From the NCBI GenBank assembly GCA_910578385.1, contig CAJTQV010000003.1:133051-197050 (forward strand): DNA of 64,000 nt, read 5' to 3'. This document shows positions 7,959 through 17,235 of this stretch, piece after piece (within the stretch, counting starts at the first letter, position 1; the number at the start of each line of letters is the position of its first letter). Source of the stretch: an uncultured Muribaculaceae bacterium. GTDB lineage: Bacteria; Bacteroidota; Bacteroidia; Bacteroidales; Muribaculaceae. A program made the position numbers and the translations under genes. Under the pieces are notes generated by a model. That model searched no databases. It had not been told where the DNA came from and saw only the letters and a list, made by a program, of their open reading frames with translations.

Positions 7959-10067
7959 TTATTTGTCCATCGTGACAAGAAGCTCCTCGTTCGAGCGGGT
8001 GAGCTCCATGCGCTTCTTGATGAACTCCATGGCCTCGATCGAGTTCATGTCGCTCAGGTAGTTGCGCAGGATCCACATGCGGTTGAGCGTCTCCTGCGGA
8101 AGGAGCAGGTCATCACGGCGGGTCGATGAGGAGATGATGTCAACGGCGGGGAAGATACGCTTGTTGGAGAGCTTGCGGTCGAGCTGGAGCTCCATGTTGC
8201 CGGTGCCTTTGAATTCCTCGAAAATAACCTCGTCCATCTTTGATGAGGTCTCGGTCAGGGCTGTGGCGATGATGGTCAGCGATCCGCCGTTCTCGATGTT
8301 ACGTGCCGCTCCGAAGAAACGCTTCGGACGCTGGAGTGCGTTGGCATCGACACCACCCGACAGGATTTTACCCGATGCGGGCGATACGGTGTTGTATGCG
8401 CGGGCCAGACGTGTGATCGAGTCGAGCATGATGACCACGTCGTGGCCGCTCTCCACAAGCCGTTTCGCTTTTTCGAGCACGAGACCGGCAATCTTGACAT
8501 GACGTTCGGCCGGCTCGTCGAATGTCGAGGCGATTACCTCGGCGTTGACGCTGCGGCTCATGTCGGTGACCTCCTCGGGTCGCTCGTCGATGAGCAGCAT
8601 TATGATGTATGTCTCGGGGTGGTTCTCCGAAATGGCGTTTGCAATATCTTTGAGCAGGATTGTCTTACCGGTCTTGGGCGGTGCCACGATGAGCGCGCGC
8701 TGTCCCTTGCCGATGGGCGCGAACATATCGACGATACGGGTGGATATGTTGTTGCTGCGTCCGCGTGTCAGGTCAAACTTCTCGTCGGGGAAGAGGGGTA
8801 CAAGGTGCTCGAAAGGCACACGATCGCGTATCACTTCGGGCGAGAGTCCGTTGATTGATATGACGTTGCAGAGCGGGAAGTATTTCTCTCCGGGATGCGG
8901 GGGACGGATGCCGCCCTCAACCATGTCGCCGGTCTTCAGACCGAACTCGCGGATCTGCTGCTGGGTGACATATACGTCGTCGGGGCTGGAGAGATAGTTG
9001 TAGTCGCTCGAGCGGAGGAAACCGAAACCTTCGGGCATTACCTCAAGCACGCCGTAGGTGGTGAGAATTCCCTGGAGGTCGTAGCTTGTCTCGGGCTGGC
9101 GGTTGTTGTTTGCCTGACGCTGCATCATGCGTTCCTGCTGACGCTGCTTCTTGGTGAGACGTTTCTGCTGCTTGGGGTTCTGGTTCTGTGCCGGTGCGAC
9201 GGGCATTCCCGGTTCGGCGATTATAATCGGTGCTGTTGCCACGGCTTTCTCCTCCTCCTGGATCTGCTGCTGGGAGCGCGGGGTGAATGTGCGGCCCTTT
9301 GCATTGGAGAAGAAGGCACCGAGTGAGGGCTGTCCTTTCGGCTTGAGATCTTTCTGGTTGCCGCGCTGTGCCCCCTGCTGTGCGGGCTGAACGCCATCCT
9401 GCACCTCGGGCTGTTCCTCTTTGGGAGTGGGGGTGAACTGTTTGCGTCGTTGTGCGGGACGTATCACCTCAGCCGGCTCGTCGGTGAGCACCATGGGGAG
9501 TGTGTCTGTAATCTCCGGTACGGGTATCGGTGCGATGCTGTCGGCTGCAGCGAGAGCCTCCTCGGCGGCGCGTGCGGCGGCCTCGGCTTCGAGCAGCGCC
9601 TTCGGCTTGCGGCCCCGACGTTTGGGAGCGGGAGCGGCGTTGGCGTCGGCCTGGGCGGGAGCGGGGTTGGCCGTCACATCACCGGCAGGAGTATTTTCAG
9701 GGTTCATCCCCTCGGTGGGCGTTGCTTCCTCAGCTGCGCGTGCAGCGGCCTCGGCTTCGAGCAATGCTTTCGGTTTGCGGCCGCGACGCTTCGGTGCCTG
9801 TGCTCCCTGAGCCTCGGGGGCAACTTCAGCGGGAGCGGCGGCATCTGCGGCAGTCGCTGTGCGCTTGGCGCGCGGTTTACGTTCTTTCTGGGCGCGTGGC
9901 TTGAGCTTGGCGGCCTCTTCGCGGGCCACTTGTGCGGAGGCGTTGTCGATGACGTAATATGCCATCTCCTCCTTGTTCTCAGTGCTGTTCTTTTTCATGC
10001 CCATCGATTCGGCGAGACTGCGCAGGGCAGTCAGCTCCATCGACATCAATTCTTCGAAACTGTGCAT
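7959..10067 (-). CDS. rho: Transcription termination factor Rho with long disordered N-terminal insertion
   Basis: 702 residues, against about 420 in E. coli. The N-terminal Rho-N helical region (1-45) is followed by a ~270-residue low-complexity stretch rich in A, P, K, R and Q. Two near-identical copies of RRGRKPKALLEAEAAARAAE lie within it, with AT-hook-like RRGRKPK cores. The RNA-binding cold-shock-like domain follows (YGVLEVMPEGFGFLR), then the ATPase core with Walker A APPKTGKT (462-469), DERPEEVTDM and VIMLDSITRLARAYN. Rho terminates transcripts and would act genome-wide. In Bacteroides the Rho insertion is reported to drive phase separation; whether this one does is inference. It is first in the operon with aroC. 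Confidence 0.96.
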   Translation of the reverse strand: MHSFEELMSMELTALRSLAESMGMKKNSTENKEEMAYYVIDNASAQVAREEAAKLKPRAQKERKPRAKRTATAADAAAPAEVAPEAQGAQAPKRRGRKPKALLEAEAAARAAEEATPTEGMNPENTPAGDVTANPAPAQADANAAPAPKRRGRKPKALLEAEAAARAAEEALAAADSIAPIPVPEITDTLPMVLTDEPAEVIRPAQRRKQFTPTPKEEQPEVQDGVQPAQQGAQRGNQKDLKPKGQPSLGAFFSNAKGRTFTPRSQQQIQEEEKAVATAPIIIAEPGMPVAPAQNQNPKQQKRLTKKQRQQERMMQRQANNNRQPETSYDLQGILTTYGVLEVMPEGFGFLRSSDYNYLSSPDDVYVTQQQIREFGLKTGDMVEGGIRPPHPGEKYFPLCNVISINGLSPEVIRDRVPFEHLVPLFPDEKFDLTRGRSNNISTRIVDMFAPIGKGQRALIVAPPKTGKTILLKDIANAISENHPETYIIMLLIDERPEEVTDMSRSVNAEVIASTFDEPAERHVKIAGLVLEKAKRLVESGHDVVIMLDSITRLARAYNTVSPASGKILSGGVDANALQRPKRFFGAARNIENGGSLTIIATALTETSSKMDEVIFEEFKGTGNMELQLDRKLSNKRIFPAVDIISSSTRRDDLLLPQETLNRMWILRNYLSDMNSIEAMEFIKKRMELTRSNEELLVTMDK

Positions 10068-10215
10068 AATGTGCGTATGGTTCTATCTGCATGGACCGGA
10101 CTCATGGTGGGACGCGGGTCTTTTCTATCGCTCACGGCGCGGGTTATGGCCGTGGCGTATGCAGGATTTTGCTTTTGATTTTGGTGAGCCGGACGGCTCG
10201 GGAAGATTTGTGTGA

Positions 10216-10246
10216 TTCTGACAATTCAGGTGGTTCTGACAATTCA
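10216..10246. repeat. Direct repeat TTCTGACAATTCA in the rho leader
   Basis: TTCTGACAATTCA occurs at 10216-10228 and again at 10234-10246, an 18-bp period. It lies inside the predicted untranslated leader of rho (transcribed on the minus strand). Confidence 0.75.
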
Positions 10247-10374
10247 ACGGAATAATATCCATAAAAGTTTGCAGTCGGGCAATCTTGGTGACGGAGAGCC
10301 GGAATCTGTATGTCAGGGTGGATGGAAACATCAACAGAACCGCCTGCGGCGGAATTATCCTCCATTTCCGTATG

Positions 10375-10406
10375 CAAAGATACAAAATCAAATTGAAACT
10401 ACCAAA
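10375..10406 (-). promoter_or_regulatory. rho operon promoter and ~300-nt leader
   Basis: On the minus strand, TTTG (10406-10403), a 20-bp spacer and TATCTTTG (10382-10375) match the Bacteroidota promoter exactly. Transcription would start near 10368, leaving a ~300-nt leader before the rho start at 10067. The region 10068-10556 holds this leader, its 18-bp direct repeat, a small GC hairpin (CCGC-CTG-CGG near 10340), and an AT-rich stretch before the hydrolase gene on the other strand; no other gene is seen. Confidence 0.8.
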
Positions 10407-10556
10407 CAAAAAAATCCGTTATATCATAAATTATTGTTTTTTATCGGAAGTTGAATTCTGTTCCCTCTTGATTGAAGAGCAGGGTGGCATGGGCGCAAGA
10501 GATATTTATCAAAATGCACATAAACTTCCTGCTTTGACTATAAACAATCTTTAATT

Positions 10557-11606
10557 ATGAAGAAAACTACATTATTGCTCGTCGCGGTGTTTGCGGCCGG
10601 TTCGGCATGGTGCTGGAATATAAACGAGAAGTATACCGGGCCGAAGACTCCGGTTACCGATACTTCGTGGCATGAGGATATTCTCCCGGGCTACGAGGCC
10701 CGTTATGTGAATCAGGGTGAAGCGTTCGACGGTCCCTGCCGCTCCACTATAGTAAGGCTGCTGTCGGATAAGCCGACGCGTAAGGCTTACCTCTATATTC
10801 ATGGCTTCAACGATTATTTCTTCCAGTCGGAGATGGGCCGGATATTTGTCGATTCGGGCTATAATTTCTATGCCGTTGACCTGCGCCGTTATGGGCGCAG
10901 CAAGGAGCCGTGGCAGTATCCGTTCAATGTGCGCGACATGAAGGAGTATTTCGCCGACATCGATTCGGCTCTTGTGCAGATCCGTCGTGACGGCAATACC
11001 GACATCACTCTGTCGGGCCATTCCACAGGTGGGCTGACCGTGCTCTATTTCGCGGCTGAGAAGGGGGAGGAGTGCGGTGTGGACCGCGTGGTCACGGATT
11101 CTCCGTTCCTCGAATGGAACTACAACGCTTTCATGCGCGATGTCGGTGCGCCGGTTGTAGGTTTCCTCGGCAAGATTTTCAAGAATGCGAAGGTGAAGCA
11201 GGCGGAGTGCGACGGCTATGCCTACAGTCTGCTGAAACAGTACCACGGCCAGTGGAAATACAACACTGATTGGAAGATGGTGTATTCGCCGCCGGTCACA
11301 TACAGCTGGGTCGGTGCCATCAATTCCGCGCAGGGGCGTCTCATGAAGAAGCGGGAGAGAATAAGCGTGCCGATTCTTGTCATGCACAGCTCGCGCAAGA
11401 TAGAGGGTTGCGGCTGGACTCCGGAGTTCCAGACGGGCGATGCGGTGCTCGACCCGGCCATGATTCAGGCACGCGGCGAGCGTCTGGGTCATGAGCGCAT
11501 GGTCTGCACCATCGACTCCGGCATACACGACCTGATCCTCTCCGAACCCGTCCCGCGCCGGGCCGCCTACGACACAATCTTCCACTTCCTGAGGGTCTAC
11601 CGGTGA
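10557..11606 (+). CDS. Secreted alpha/beta-hydrolase (lysophospholipase-like)
   Basis: 349 residues with an N-terminal signal peptide (MKKTTLLLVAVFAAGSAW). The alpha/beta-hydrolase fold is shown by YLYIHGFNDYFFQ (oxyanion region), the nucleophile elbow LSGHSTGG, and a late histidine in DSGIHDLILSE. The DLRRYGRS segment is typical of the serine aminopeptidase S33/monoglyceride lipase-like group. The substrate cannot be read from sequence; a lipid or small ester in the periplasm is plausible. The Cys before the mature end (SAWC) does not fit a lipobox because of the Trp, so a soluble periplasmic product is favoured. It stands alone, divergent from rho. Confidence 0.82.
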   Translation: MKKTTLLLVAVFAAGSAWCWNINEKYTGPKTPVTDTSWHEDILPGYEARYVNQGEAFDGPCRSTIVRLLSDKPTRKAYLYIHGFNDYFFQSEMGRIFVDSGYNFYAVDLRRYGRSKEPWQYPFNVRDMKEYFADIDSALVQIRRDGNTDITLSGHSTGGLTVLYFAAEKGEECGVDRVVTDSPFLEWNYNAFMRDVGAPVVGFLGKIFKNAKVKQAECDGYAYSLLKQYHGQWKYNTDWKMVYSPPVTYSWVGAINSAQGRLMKKRERISVPILVMHSSRKIEGCGWTPEFQTGDAVLDPAMIQARGERLGHERMVCTIDSGIHDLILSEPVPRRAAYDTIFHFLRVYR

Positions 11607-11632
11607 CGGCCGCCCCGAGTTTTATTTTTTAG

Positions 11633-11663
11633 TTGCAGGAACGGTTTCTTTTTGTTAACTTTG
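11633..11663 (+). promoter_or_regulatory. Promoter of the RelA/SpoT-like gene
   Basis: TTG (11633-11635), 20 bp, then TAACTTTG (11656-11663). The start would be near 11670, about 32 nt before the ATG at 11702. A second -7-like box, TAATTTTG at 11688-11695, is too close to the ATG to be the main promoter. Confidence 0.7.
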
Positions 11664-11701
11664 TAACTTACCTGTTGCTTTATTACTTAATTTTGCAGCT
11701 T

Positions 11702-13909
11702 ATGGAAGCAAATTCAGTTGACACTCTCTCGCTCGCCGAACGGCGGGAGCTTTGCGCTCTCGCCGGGAATCTGAAAACTGTGTTGGACACACGCCTCGAT
11801 GACAATGAACGCAAACGTCTCACAGCCACTCTCCGTGAACTTATACGCCGCCCGGTGGCGGCTCACGACGAGAAGTCGCTGCCGAACGCGGTGATGACCC
11901 TGCGCACGGCCTACGCGTTTGCCGAAATGGTTGACCCTGACCACAACATCCTTATCGCTATTCTGCTTCACCCGCTCGTGAAGCATGGCCTGATGTCGGT
12001 GGCCGACGTAGAGCGTGAATGGGGTGCCGACATCGCCGGTCTGCATCGCGGTCTCGACGAGGTGGCGAAGTTCAGCACACGCAATTCCGCTACAAATCAG
12101 GAGAATTTCCGTGGTCTGATTATTTCTCTCGCTCACGACATACGCGTGATCATCATAATGATTGTGCGCTGTCTGGTGCTTATGCGCAGCATCAATCTGC
12201 ATCCTGACGACACGTGGGTGCGCAATGTGGCTTTCGAGGCAAACTGCCTCTACGCGCAGCTCGCTCACCGTCTCGGTCTCTACAAGATAAAGGGTGAACT
12301 CGAAGACCTGTCGCTCAAGTACACCAACCGGGAGATTTACACCCAGATTGCCCACAAGCTCAATGCCACAAAGCGTTCACGCGACGCGTATATCAAGGCG
12401 TTTATCGACCCGGTGAAGCGGGAGCTTGAGAAGGCCGGTCTCAAATTCGAGATCAAAGGTCGCACAAAGTCCATTTCTTCGATATGGAACAAGATGCGCA
12501 AGCAGAAGGTGGATCTCCCCGGCATCTACGACCTCTTCGCCATCCGCGTGATACTCGACTCCGAACCCGCGCGCGAGAAGAGTGAGTGCTGGCTGGCATA
12601 TTCTATTCTTGCCGATATGTACACCGCGAATCCTGCCCGTATGCGCGACTGGATCTCGATACCTAAGAGCAACGGTTACGAGTCGCTTCATGCCACGGTG
12701 ATGGGACCGGAGAACAAATGGGTGGAGGTGCAGTTCCGCACGCGCCGCATGGACCTCGTGGCGGAGAAGGGTCTTGCCGCGCATTGGCGTTACAAGGGTG
12801 GTAAGGCCGACGGTACCGACCAGTGGATGAACAATATACGCGACATTCTCGAAAGTGCCGATGCAGGTCCGATGCAGCTCATGAAGAACATCCATATGGA
12901 TCCGTTCGGCAAGGAGGTGTTCGCGTTCACTCCCAAAGGGGACCTGTTCCGCCTGTCGGGCGGAGCGACGGTGCTCGACTTCGCGTTCCATATCCATTCG
13001 AACGTCGGCGCGAAATGTACCGGCGCGAAAGTCAACGGTCAGCATAAGAAACTGAATTACAAGATACAGAACGGCGATACTGTGGAGATTCTGACAGCCG
13101 CGAACCAGACCCCGCGCCAGGAGTGGCTCAATATCGTCACCTCTTCGAAGGCCCGCAACAAGATCAAGCAGTGTCTCAACGAGGAGAAGCAGCGTCTTGC
13201 CGACATAGGCAAGGAGGCTCTGATGCGCCGTGCGAAGAACCGCAAGGTTGAGCTTGACGAGGCACACGTCATGCGCCTTATCAAGAAGATGGGCTATAAG
13301 TTCGCTCTTGAGTTCTATGCCGACATGGGAGCCGACAAGGTTGACCCGGGTCGTTTCCTGAACAGTTATATCGAGAGTACGACTCATACGGGCGAGGCCG
13401 AGCATGTGTCGGCCGAGGAGTTCGAGATACGCCGCGACGATGATGAGAAGAAGTCGCAGAACGATGTCCTTGTCATCGGCGAGAAGTCAATCAATGGCCT
13501 GAGCTATCGGTTCGCCCGGTGCTGCAACCCGATTTACGGCGACGACGTGTTCGGCTTCATTTCGAGCGACGGCATGGTGAAGATCCACAAGAACAGCTGT
13601 CCGAACGCCGCGCATATCAAGGAGCGTTATCCATACCGTGTGATCCGTGCCGACTGGAGCGGAAAGTCGGGTTCGATGCTTCCGGCCACATTGCGCGTTG
13701 TGGGCAACGATGACATCGGTATCGTGACTAACATCACCTCCATCATATCGCATGAGCAGGGGGCGGCGTTGCGCAACATATCGATTGACTCGCACGACGG
13801 CATGTTCCAGGGCTATCTCGTAATCGGTGTTTCTGACAACCGTCAGCTCACCACGCTTGTTAAGAAGATAAAGACTGTAAAAGGGGTCAAGGATGTAGTT
13901 CGTGTCTGA
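11702..13909 (+). CDS. RelA/SpoT-family (p)ppGpp synthetase, hydrolase domain degenerate
   Basis: 735 residues from ATG 11702, chosen over an upstream in-frame ATG because it follows the promoter and removes a non-homologous hydrophobic stretch. Domain order is N-terminal HD-like region (~55-200), synthetase (~245-370; FAIRVILDSE, SIPKSNGYESLHATVMG, VEVQFRTRRMD, GLAAHWRYK), TGS (~400-465; FAFTPKGDLFRL), a helical/zinc-finger-like middle and C-terminal ACT (~660-735). The hydrolase signature H-D is H90-P91 here (ILLHPLVKHG), and the usual E-D pair is absent. Synthesis of (p)ppGpp at the ribosome without hydrolysis is inferred, i.e. RelA-like. A separate hydrolase would then be needed elsewhere in the genome. 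Confidence 0.9.
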   Translation: MEANSVDTLSLAERRELCALAGNLKTVLDTRLDDNERKRLTATLRELIRRPVAAHDEKSLPNAVMTLRTAYAFAEMVDPDHNILIAILLHPLVKHGLMSVADVEREWGADIAGLHRGLDEVAKFSTRNSATNQENFRGLIISLAHDIRVIIIMIVRCLVLMRSINLHPDDTWVRNVAFEANCLYAQLAHRLGLYKIKGELEDLSLKYTNREIYTQIAHKLNATKRSRDAYIKAFIDPVKRELEKAGLKFEIKGRTKSISSIWNKMRKQKVDLPGIYDLFAIRVILDSEPAREKSECWLAYSILADMYTANPARMRDWISIPKSNGYESLHATVMGPENKWVEVQFRTRRMDLVAEKGLAAHWRYKGGKADGTDQWMNNIRDILESADAGPMQLMKNIHMDPFGKEVFAFTPKGDLFRLSGGATVLDFAFHIHSNVGAKCTGAKVNGQHKKLNYKIQNGDTVEILTAANQTPRQEWLNIVTSSKARNKIKQCLNEEKQRLADIGKEALMRRAKNRKVELDEAHVMRLIKKMGYKFALEFYADMGADKVDPGRFLNSYIESTTHTGEAEHVSAEEFEIRRDDDEKKSQNDVLVIGEKSINGLSYRFARCCNPIYGDDVFGFISSDGMVKIHKNSCPNAAHIKERYPYRVIRADWSGKSGSMLPATLRVVGNDDIGIVTNITSIISHEQGAALRNISIDSHDGMFQGYLVIGVSDNRQLTTLVKKIKTVKGVKDVVRV

Positions 13910-13957
13910 CCGCAACGGTAAGGCACGTGCCGCATCTGCCTCGTAAAAATCAAGGCT

Positions 13958-14695
13958 ATGAAAAAAGGAAAATTAATTATCGCGGCTGCGGCTGTGGCAA
14001 TATCGCCGTTGTTGGGTGCCTGCGTGGGCCGCACCAATGATGGCGAGAAGGTGCGTGCCGACTATGACCGTTCGTTGTCGGACTCAATCGCGGTTGTCGA
14101 GCAGGAGATTGACTCCTGCAACACGCAGATCGGCCTGTTGCGCGATCAGGTAAACGGCTGGGTGCGCGATTTCACCACTGTCTCAAATCCGCGCGAGGCG
14201 GGGTCGTACATGATTCTCACGTCGTTCAAGGACCGTTATCCGCTCTCATCGACAGGACTCGTGGCGCGTATCAACGACAATAATCAGTTCGAGCTTGTGG
14301 CGGCCCTCTCGGGCAAGGCTTTCGACCGCATAGAGGTGCAGGGTCCCACGGCGACGGCCACTTCTGACGTGGTGCCCAACGACCAGGCTCTCAATTACCG
14401 TACCGCCGCGCTCACCACTGTGATGTTCACCGGCAATGCGGCAGACTCTATCGGTGCCCTTGTAGCCGACAATCAGCTGAATCCGATTACGGTAACATTT
14501 ATGGGCAACAGCCCTGTGCAGTCGTGGAAACTGCCCGAGGCTAATGCCAAGATGATTTCCTACACCTATATGCTCTATAAAAGCAACAAGGAACTCAACC
14601 GTCTTGAACGGCGAGTTCCAATGCTGCATGAGAAGATCAATCTTCTCCGTATTCATAAAGACCGTACGGCTCCGGCTGCTGACTCTGCGAAATGA
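13958..14695 (+). CDS. Lipoprotein of unknown function
   Basis: 245 residues. The signal peptide ends in a good lipobox, SPLLGAC (Cys at about 22), so a lipid-anchored envelope protein is expected. A charged helical segment (~35-65, ADYDRSLSDSIAVVEQEIDS) likely forms a coiled coil, as does the C-terminal part (~205-235, NKELNRLERRVPMLHEKINL). The central part is beta-rich. No family was recognised. It lies 48 bp after the RelA-like gene, probably in the same transcript, and ends 22 bp before the convergent tdh gene. Confidence 0.78.
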   Translation: MKKGKLIIAAAAVAISPLLGACVGRTNDGEKVRADYDRSLSDSIAVVEQEIDSCNTQIGLLRDQVNGWVRDFTTVSNPREAGSYMILTSFKDRYPLSSTGLVARINDNNQFELVAALSGKAFDRIEVQGPTATATSDVVPNDQALNYRTAALTTVMFTGNAADSIGALVADNQLNPITVTFMGNSPVQSWKLPEANAKMISYTYMLYKSNKELNRLERRVPMLHEKINLLRIHKDRTAPAADSAK

Positions 14696-14717
14696 GTCGG
14701 CAGCCGGTGTCAGCCGG

Positions 14718-15695
14718 TTATGCTTCAACCATCTCAGCCTCCACGAGGAGTTTCTTGCGCAGGTTGACGAGCATGTCCTGGGTCATGGCGTCGAGGTCGA
14801 ACTCCGGCTTCCAGTCCCATTCGTTGCGTGCGCATGAGTCGTCGAGAGAGTCGGGCCATGAATCGGCGATTTTCTGACGGAGCGGGTCAAGCTCATACTC
14901 CATTTCGAATCCGGGAACATATTCCCGGATTTTGTTGTATATGATCTCCGGGTCGAAGCTCATCGAGGCGATGTTGAACGAGTTGCGGTGTACGAGACGT
15001 GTCGGGTCGGCCTCCATGATCTCGATGGCGGCGCGGAGTGCGTCGGGCATGTACATCATGTCCATGAATGTGCCGGGCTTGAGGGGGCATTTGAATTTCT
15101 CACCCTTCACGGCGGAGTAGTAGATGTCTACTGCATAGTCGGTGGTGCCGCCGCCGGGAGGTGTCGTGTAGGAGATGAGTCCGGGGAAGCGCACCGAGCG
15201 GGTGTCAACGCCGAAGCGGCGCGCGTAGTAGTCGCTAAGAAGTTCGCCGCTCACCTTGGTCACACCATATATTGTGGCCGGACGCTGTATTGTGTCCTGC
15301 GGAGTCTTGACATGCGGGGTTGTCGGGCCGAAAGAACCGATGGAGCTGGGGGTGAAGACCGCGCAGCCATGTTCGCGGGCCACTTCGAGCGTGTTGAAAA
15401 GGCCGCCGACACCGATGTGCCATGCCAACTGGGGCTTTGCCTCGGCCACAGCCGAGAGAAGAGCCGCGAGGTTGTAGATTGTGTCGATGTTGTATTTCTT
15501 CACCACGTCGGCGATCTGCTGCGGGTTGGTGATGTCGACCACCTCGGCCGGACCGCTCTCAAGCAGGATGCCTTTCGGGGGTGCGGCGGGAATGTATCCG
15601 CAAACCACGTTCTCGTTGCCGTAGATGCCGCGCAACTTCATAATCAGCTCGGAACCGATCTGGCCGGTGCCACCGATAACAAGTATATTCTTCAT
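14718..15695 (-). CDS. tdh: L-threonine 3-dehydrogenase, SDR (epimerase-like) type
   Basis: 325 residues. The NAD-binding Rossmann motif GGTGQIG is at 8-14, and the catalytic Y143xxxK147 lies in IYGVTKVSG with SS at 117-118. This is the extended SDR-type threonine dehydrogenase known from Bacteroidota, unrelated to the zinc-dependent E. coli Tdh. It oxidises L-threonine to 2-amino-3-ketobutyrate. The divergent neighbour encodes the CoA ligase that splits this product, which supports the call over a generic nucleotide-sugar epimerase. Confidence 0.9.
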   Translation of the reverse strand: MKNILVIGGTGQIGSELIMKLRGIYGNENVVCGYIPAAPPKGILLESGPAEVVDITNPQQIADVVKKYNIDTIYNLAALLSAVAEAKPQLAWHIGVGGLFNTLEVAREHGCAVFTPSSIGSFGPTTPHVKTPQDTIQRPATIYGVTKVSGELLSDYYARRFGVDTRSVRFPGLISYTTPPGGGTTDYAVDIYYSAVKGEKFKCPLKPGTFMDMMYMPDALRAAIEIMEADPTRLVHRNSFNIASMSFDPEIIYNKIREYVPGFEMEYELDPLRQKIADSWPDSLDDSCARNEWDWKPEFDLDAMTQDMLVNLRKKLLVEAEMVEA

Positions 15696-15778
15696 TGTCA
15701 GGTATAAATTTAAGGGCGATGCTCCGCGTTTCAGCCTTTCGCGGGCCGTCGGCGGGGAACCGTTTCATGTTTACGCTG

Positions 15779-15838
15779 CAAAAATAAAAAAAATTAGTGA
15801 AAAATTTACAAAAAATAGCGACTCTTTTATTAACTTTG
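15779..15838. promoter_or_regulatory. Divergent tdh/kbl promoter region
   Basis: On the plus strand TAACTTTG (15831-15838) lies 76 bp before the kbl start. On the minus strand TATTTTTG (15786-15779) lies 84 bp before tdh. The -33 elements are weak on both sides; the minus one has TTTG at 15812-15809 with a 22-bp spacer. The intervening DNA is very A-rich. Confidence 0.5.
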
Positions 15839-15913
15839 TGAAAACAAATGTGGCCTGCGGTTGATTGCCCCTCTGTTTGCGGTGTGATTCCGGGGTCCGA
15901 AAACACTAATATC

Positions 15914-17107
15914 ATGTACCAGAATTTCAAAACACATCTTGAGAAGGAGCTTCAGGACATCAAGGATGCCGGTCTCTACAAGAACGAACGCATCATCACA
16001 ACACCCCAGAGCAGCGACATCAAGGTCGCCGGCACAGAGGGTGAGGTTCTCAATTTCTGCGCGAATAACTATCTCGGTCTGGCCGACAATTCCCGTCTGG
16101 TCGAGGCTGCGAAGGCTGCCATGGACAACCGTGGCTACGGTATGTCGTCGGTTCGCTTTATCTGCGGTACCCAGGACCTGCACAAGGAGCTTGAGAAATC
16201 GATCAGCGACTATTTCAAGACTGAGGATACAATACTCTATGCCGCTTGCTTCGATGCCAACGGCGGCCTGTTCGAGCCTCTTTTCACCGAGGAGGATGCG
16301 ATTATCAGCGACTCGCTCAACCATGCCTCGATCATCGACGGCGTGCGTCTTTGCAAGGCTAAGCGCTTCCGTTACAAGAATGCCGACATGGCAGATCTGG
16401 AGCGTTGCCTGCAGGAGGCAAAGGACTGCCGTTTCCGCATAATCGCTACCGACGGTGTGTTCTCGATGGACGGCAACGTTGCTCCGATGGACAAGATCTG
16501 TGAACTGGCAGAGAAATATGACGCTCTTGTCATGGTAGACGAGAGCCACTCCGCAGGTGTTGTCGGCAAGACCGGCCACGGTGTGGCGGAGCAGTACGAC
16601 TGCTACGGCAAGATTGACATCTTCACCGGCACGCTCGGCAAGTCGTTCGGCGGTGCGATGGGTGGTTTCACCACAGGCCGCAAGGAGATAATCGACATGC
16701 TCCGTCAGCGTTCGCGTCCTTACCTGTTCTCCAACTCGGTAGCCCCCTCAATTGTGGGTGCCAGCATCGAGATGTTCCGCATGTTGGGCGAGAGTGACGA
16801 CCTCCACACCAAGCTGATGGACAATGTGGAATACTTCCGCACCCGTATGCTTGAGGCCGGATTCGACATCAAGCCGACACAGAGTGCCATCTGCGCCGTG
16901 ATGCTCTACGACGCAAAGCTCTCGCAGGACTTCGCCGCAGAGATGCAGAAAGAGGGCATCTACGTTACAGGTTTCTACTACCCGGTAGTACCGAAAGACC
17001 AGGCCCGCATCCGCGTACAGCTTTCAGCGGCCCACACCCGCGAGCAGCTCGACAAGGCAATCGCCGCCTTCATCGCCGTCGGCAAACGCCTCAACGTCCT
17101 GAAGTAA
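15914..17107 (+). CDS. kbl: Glycine C-acetyltransferase (2-amino-3-ketobutyrate CoA ligase)
   Basis: 397 residues from ATG 15914, the normal family length; the upstream in-frame ATG at 15848 adds unrelated residues and is rejected. It is a PLP enzyme of the alpha-oxoamine synthase family: NFCANNYLGLADN, YGMSSVRFICGT, DESHSAGVVGKTGHG, and the PLP lysine K243 in TLGKSFGGAMGG. It converts 2-amino-3-ketobutyrate plus CoA to glycine and acetyl-CoA. Together with the divergent tdh it completes threonine degradation. Confidence 0.95.
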   Translation: MYQNFKTHLEKELQDIKDAGLYKNERIITTPQSSDIKVAGTEGEVLNFCANNYLGLADNSRLVEAAKAAMDNRGYGMSSVRFICGTQDLHKELEKSISDYFKTEDTILYAACFDANGGLFEPLFTEEDAIISDSLNHASIIDGVRLCKAKRFRYKNADMADLERCLQEAKDCRFRIIATDGVFSMDGNVAPMDKICELAEKYDALVMVDESHSAGVVGKTGHGVAEQYDCYGKIDIFTGTLGKSFGGAMGGFTTGRKEIIDMLRQRSRPYLFSNSVAPSIVGASIEMFRMLGESDDLHTKLMDNVEYFRTRMLEAGFDIKPTQSAICAVMLYDAKLSQDFAAEMQKEGIYVTGFYYPVVPKDQARIRVQLSAAHTREQLDKAIAAFIAVGKRLNVLK

Positions 17108-17132
17108 CCACCCGTCCCTACAATACCCCCAT

Positions 17133-17165
17133 AAAAATGGCGCACGAACGTGCGCCATTTTTTTA
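17133..17165 (+). terminator. kbl terminator
   Basis: AAATGGCGCAC (17135-17145) and GTGCGCCATTT (17150-17160) form an 11-bp stem with a GAAC loop, extended by A/T pairs and ending in a T-run. It starts about 25 bp after the kbl stop. Confidence 0.9.
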
Positions 17166-17235
17166 TGTCCGGACTTCCCCGTGCCACATCCCCCCATCAC
17201 CCACCAAATAAATTCCGGTTTATCTGTATTGACAC

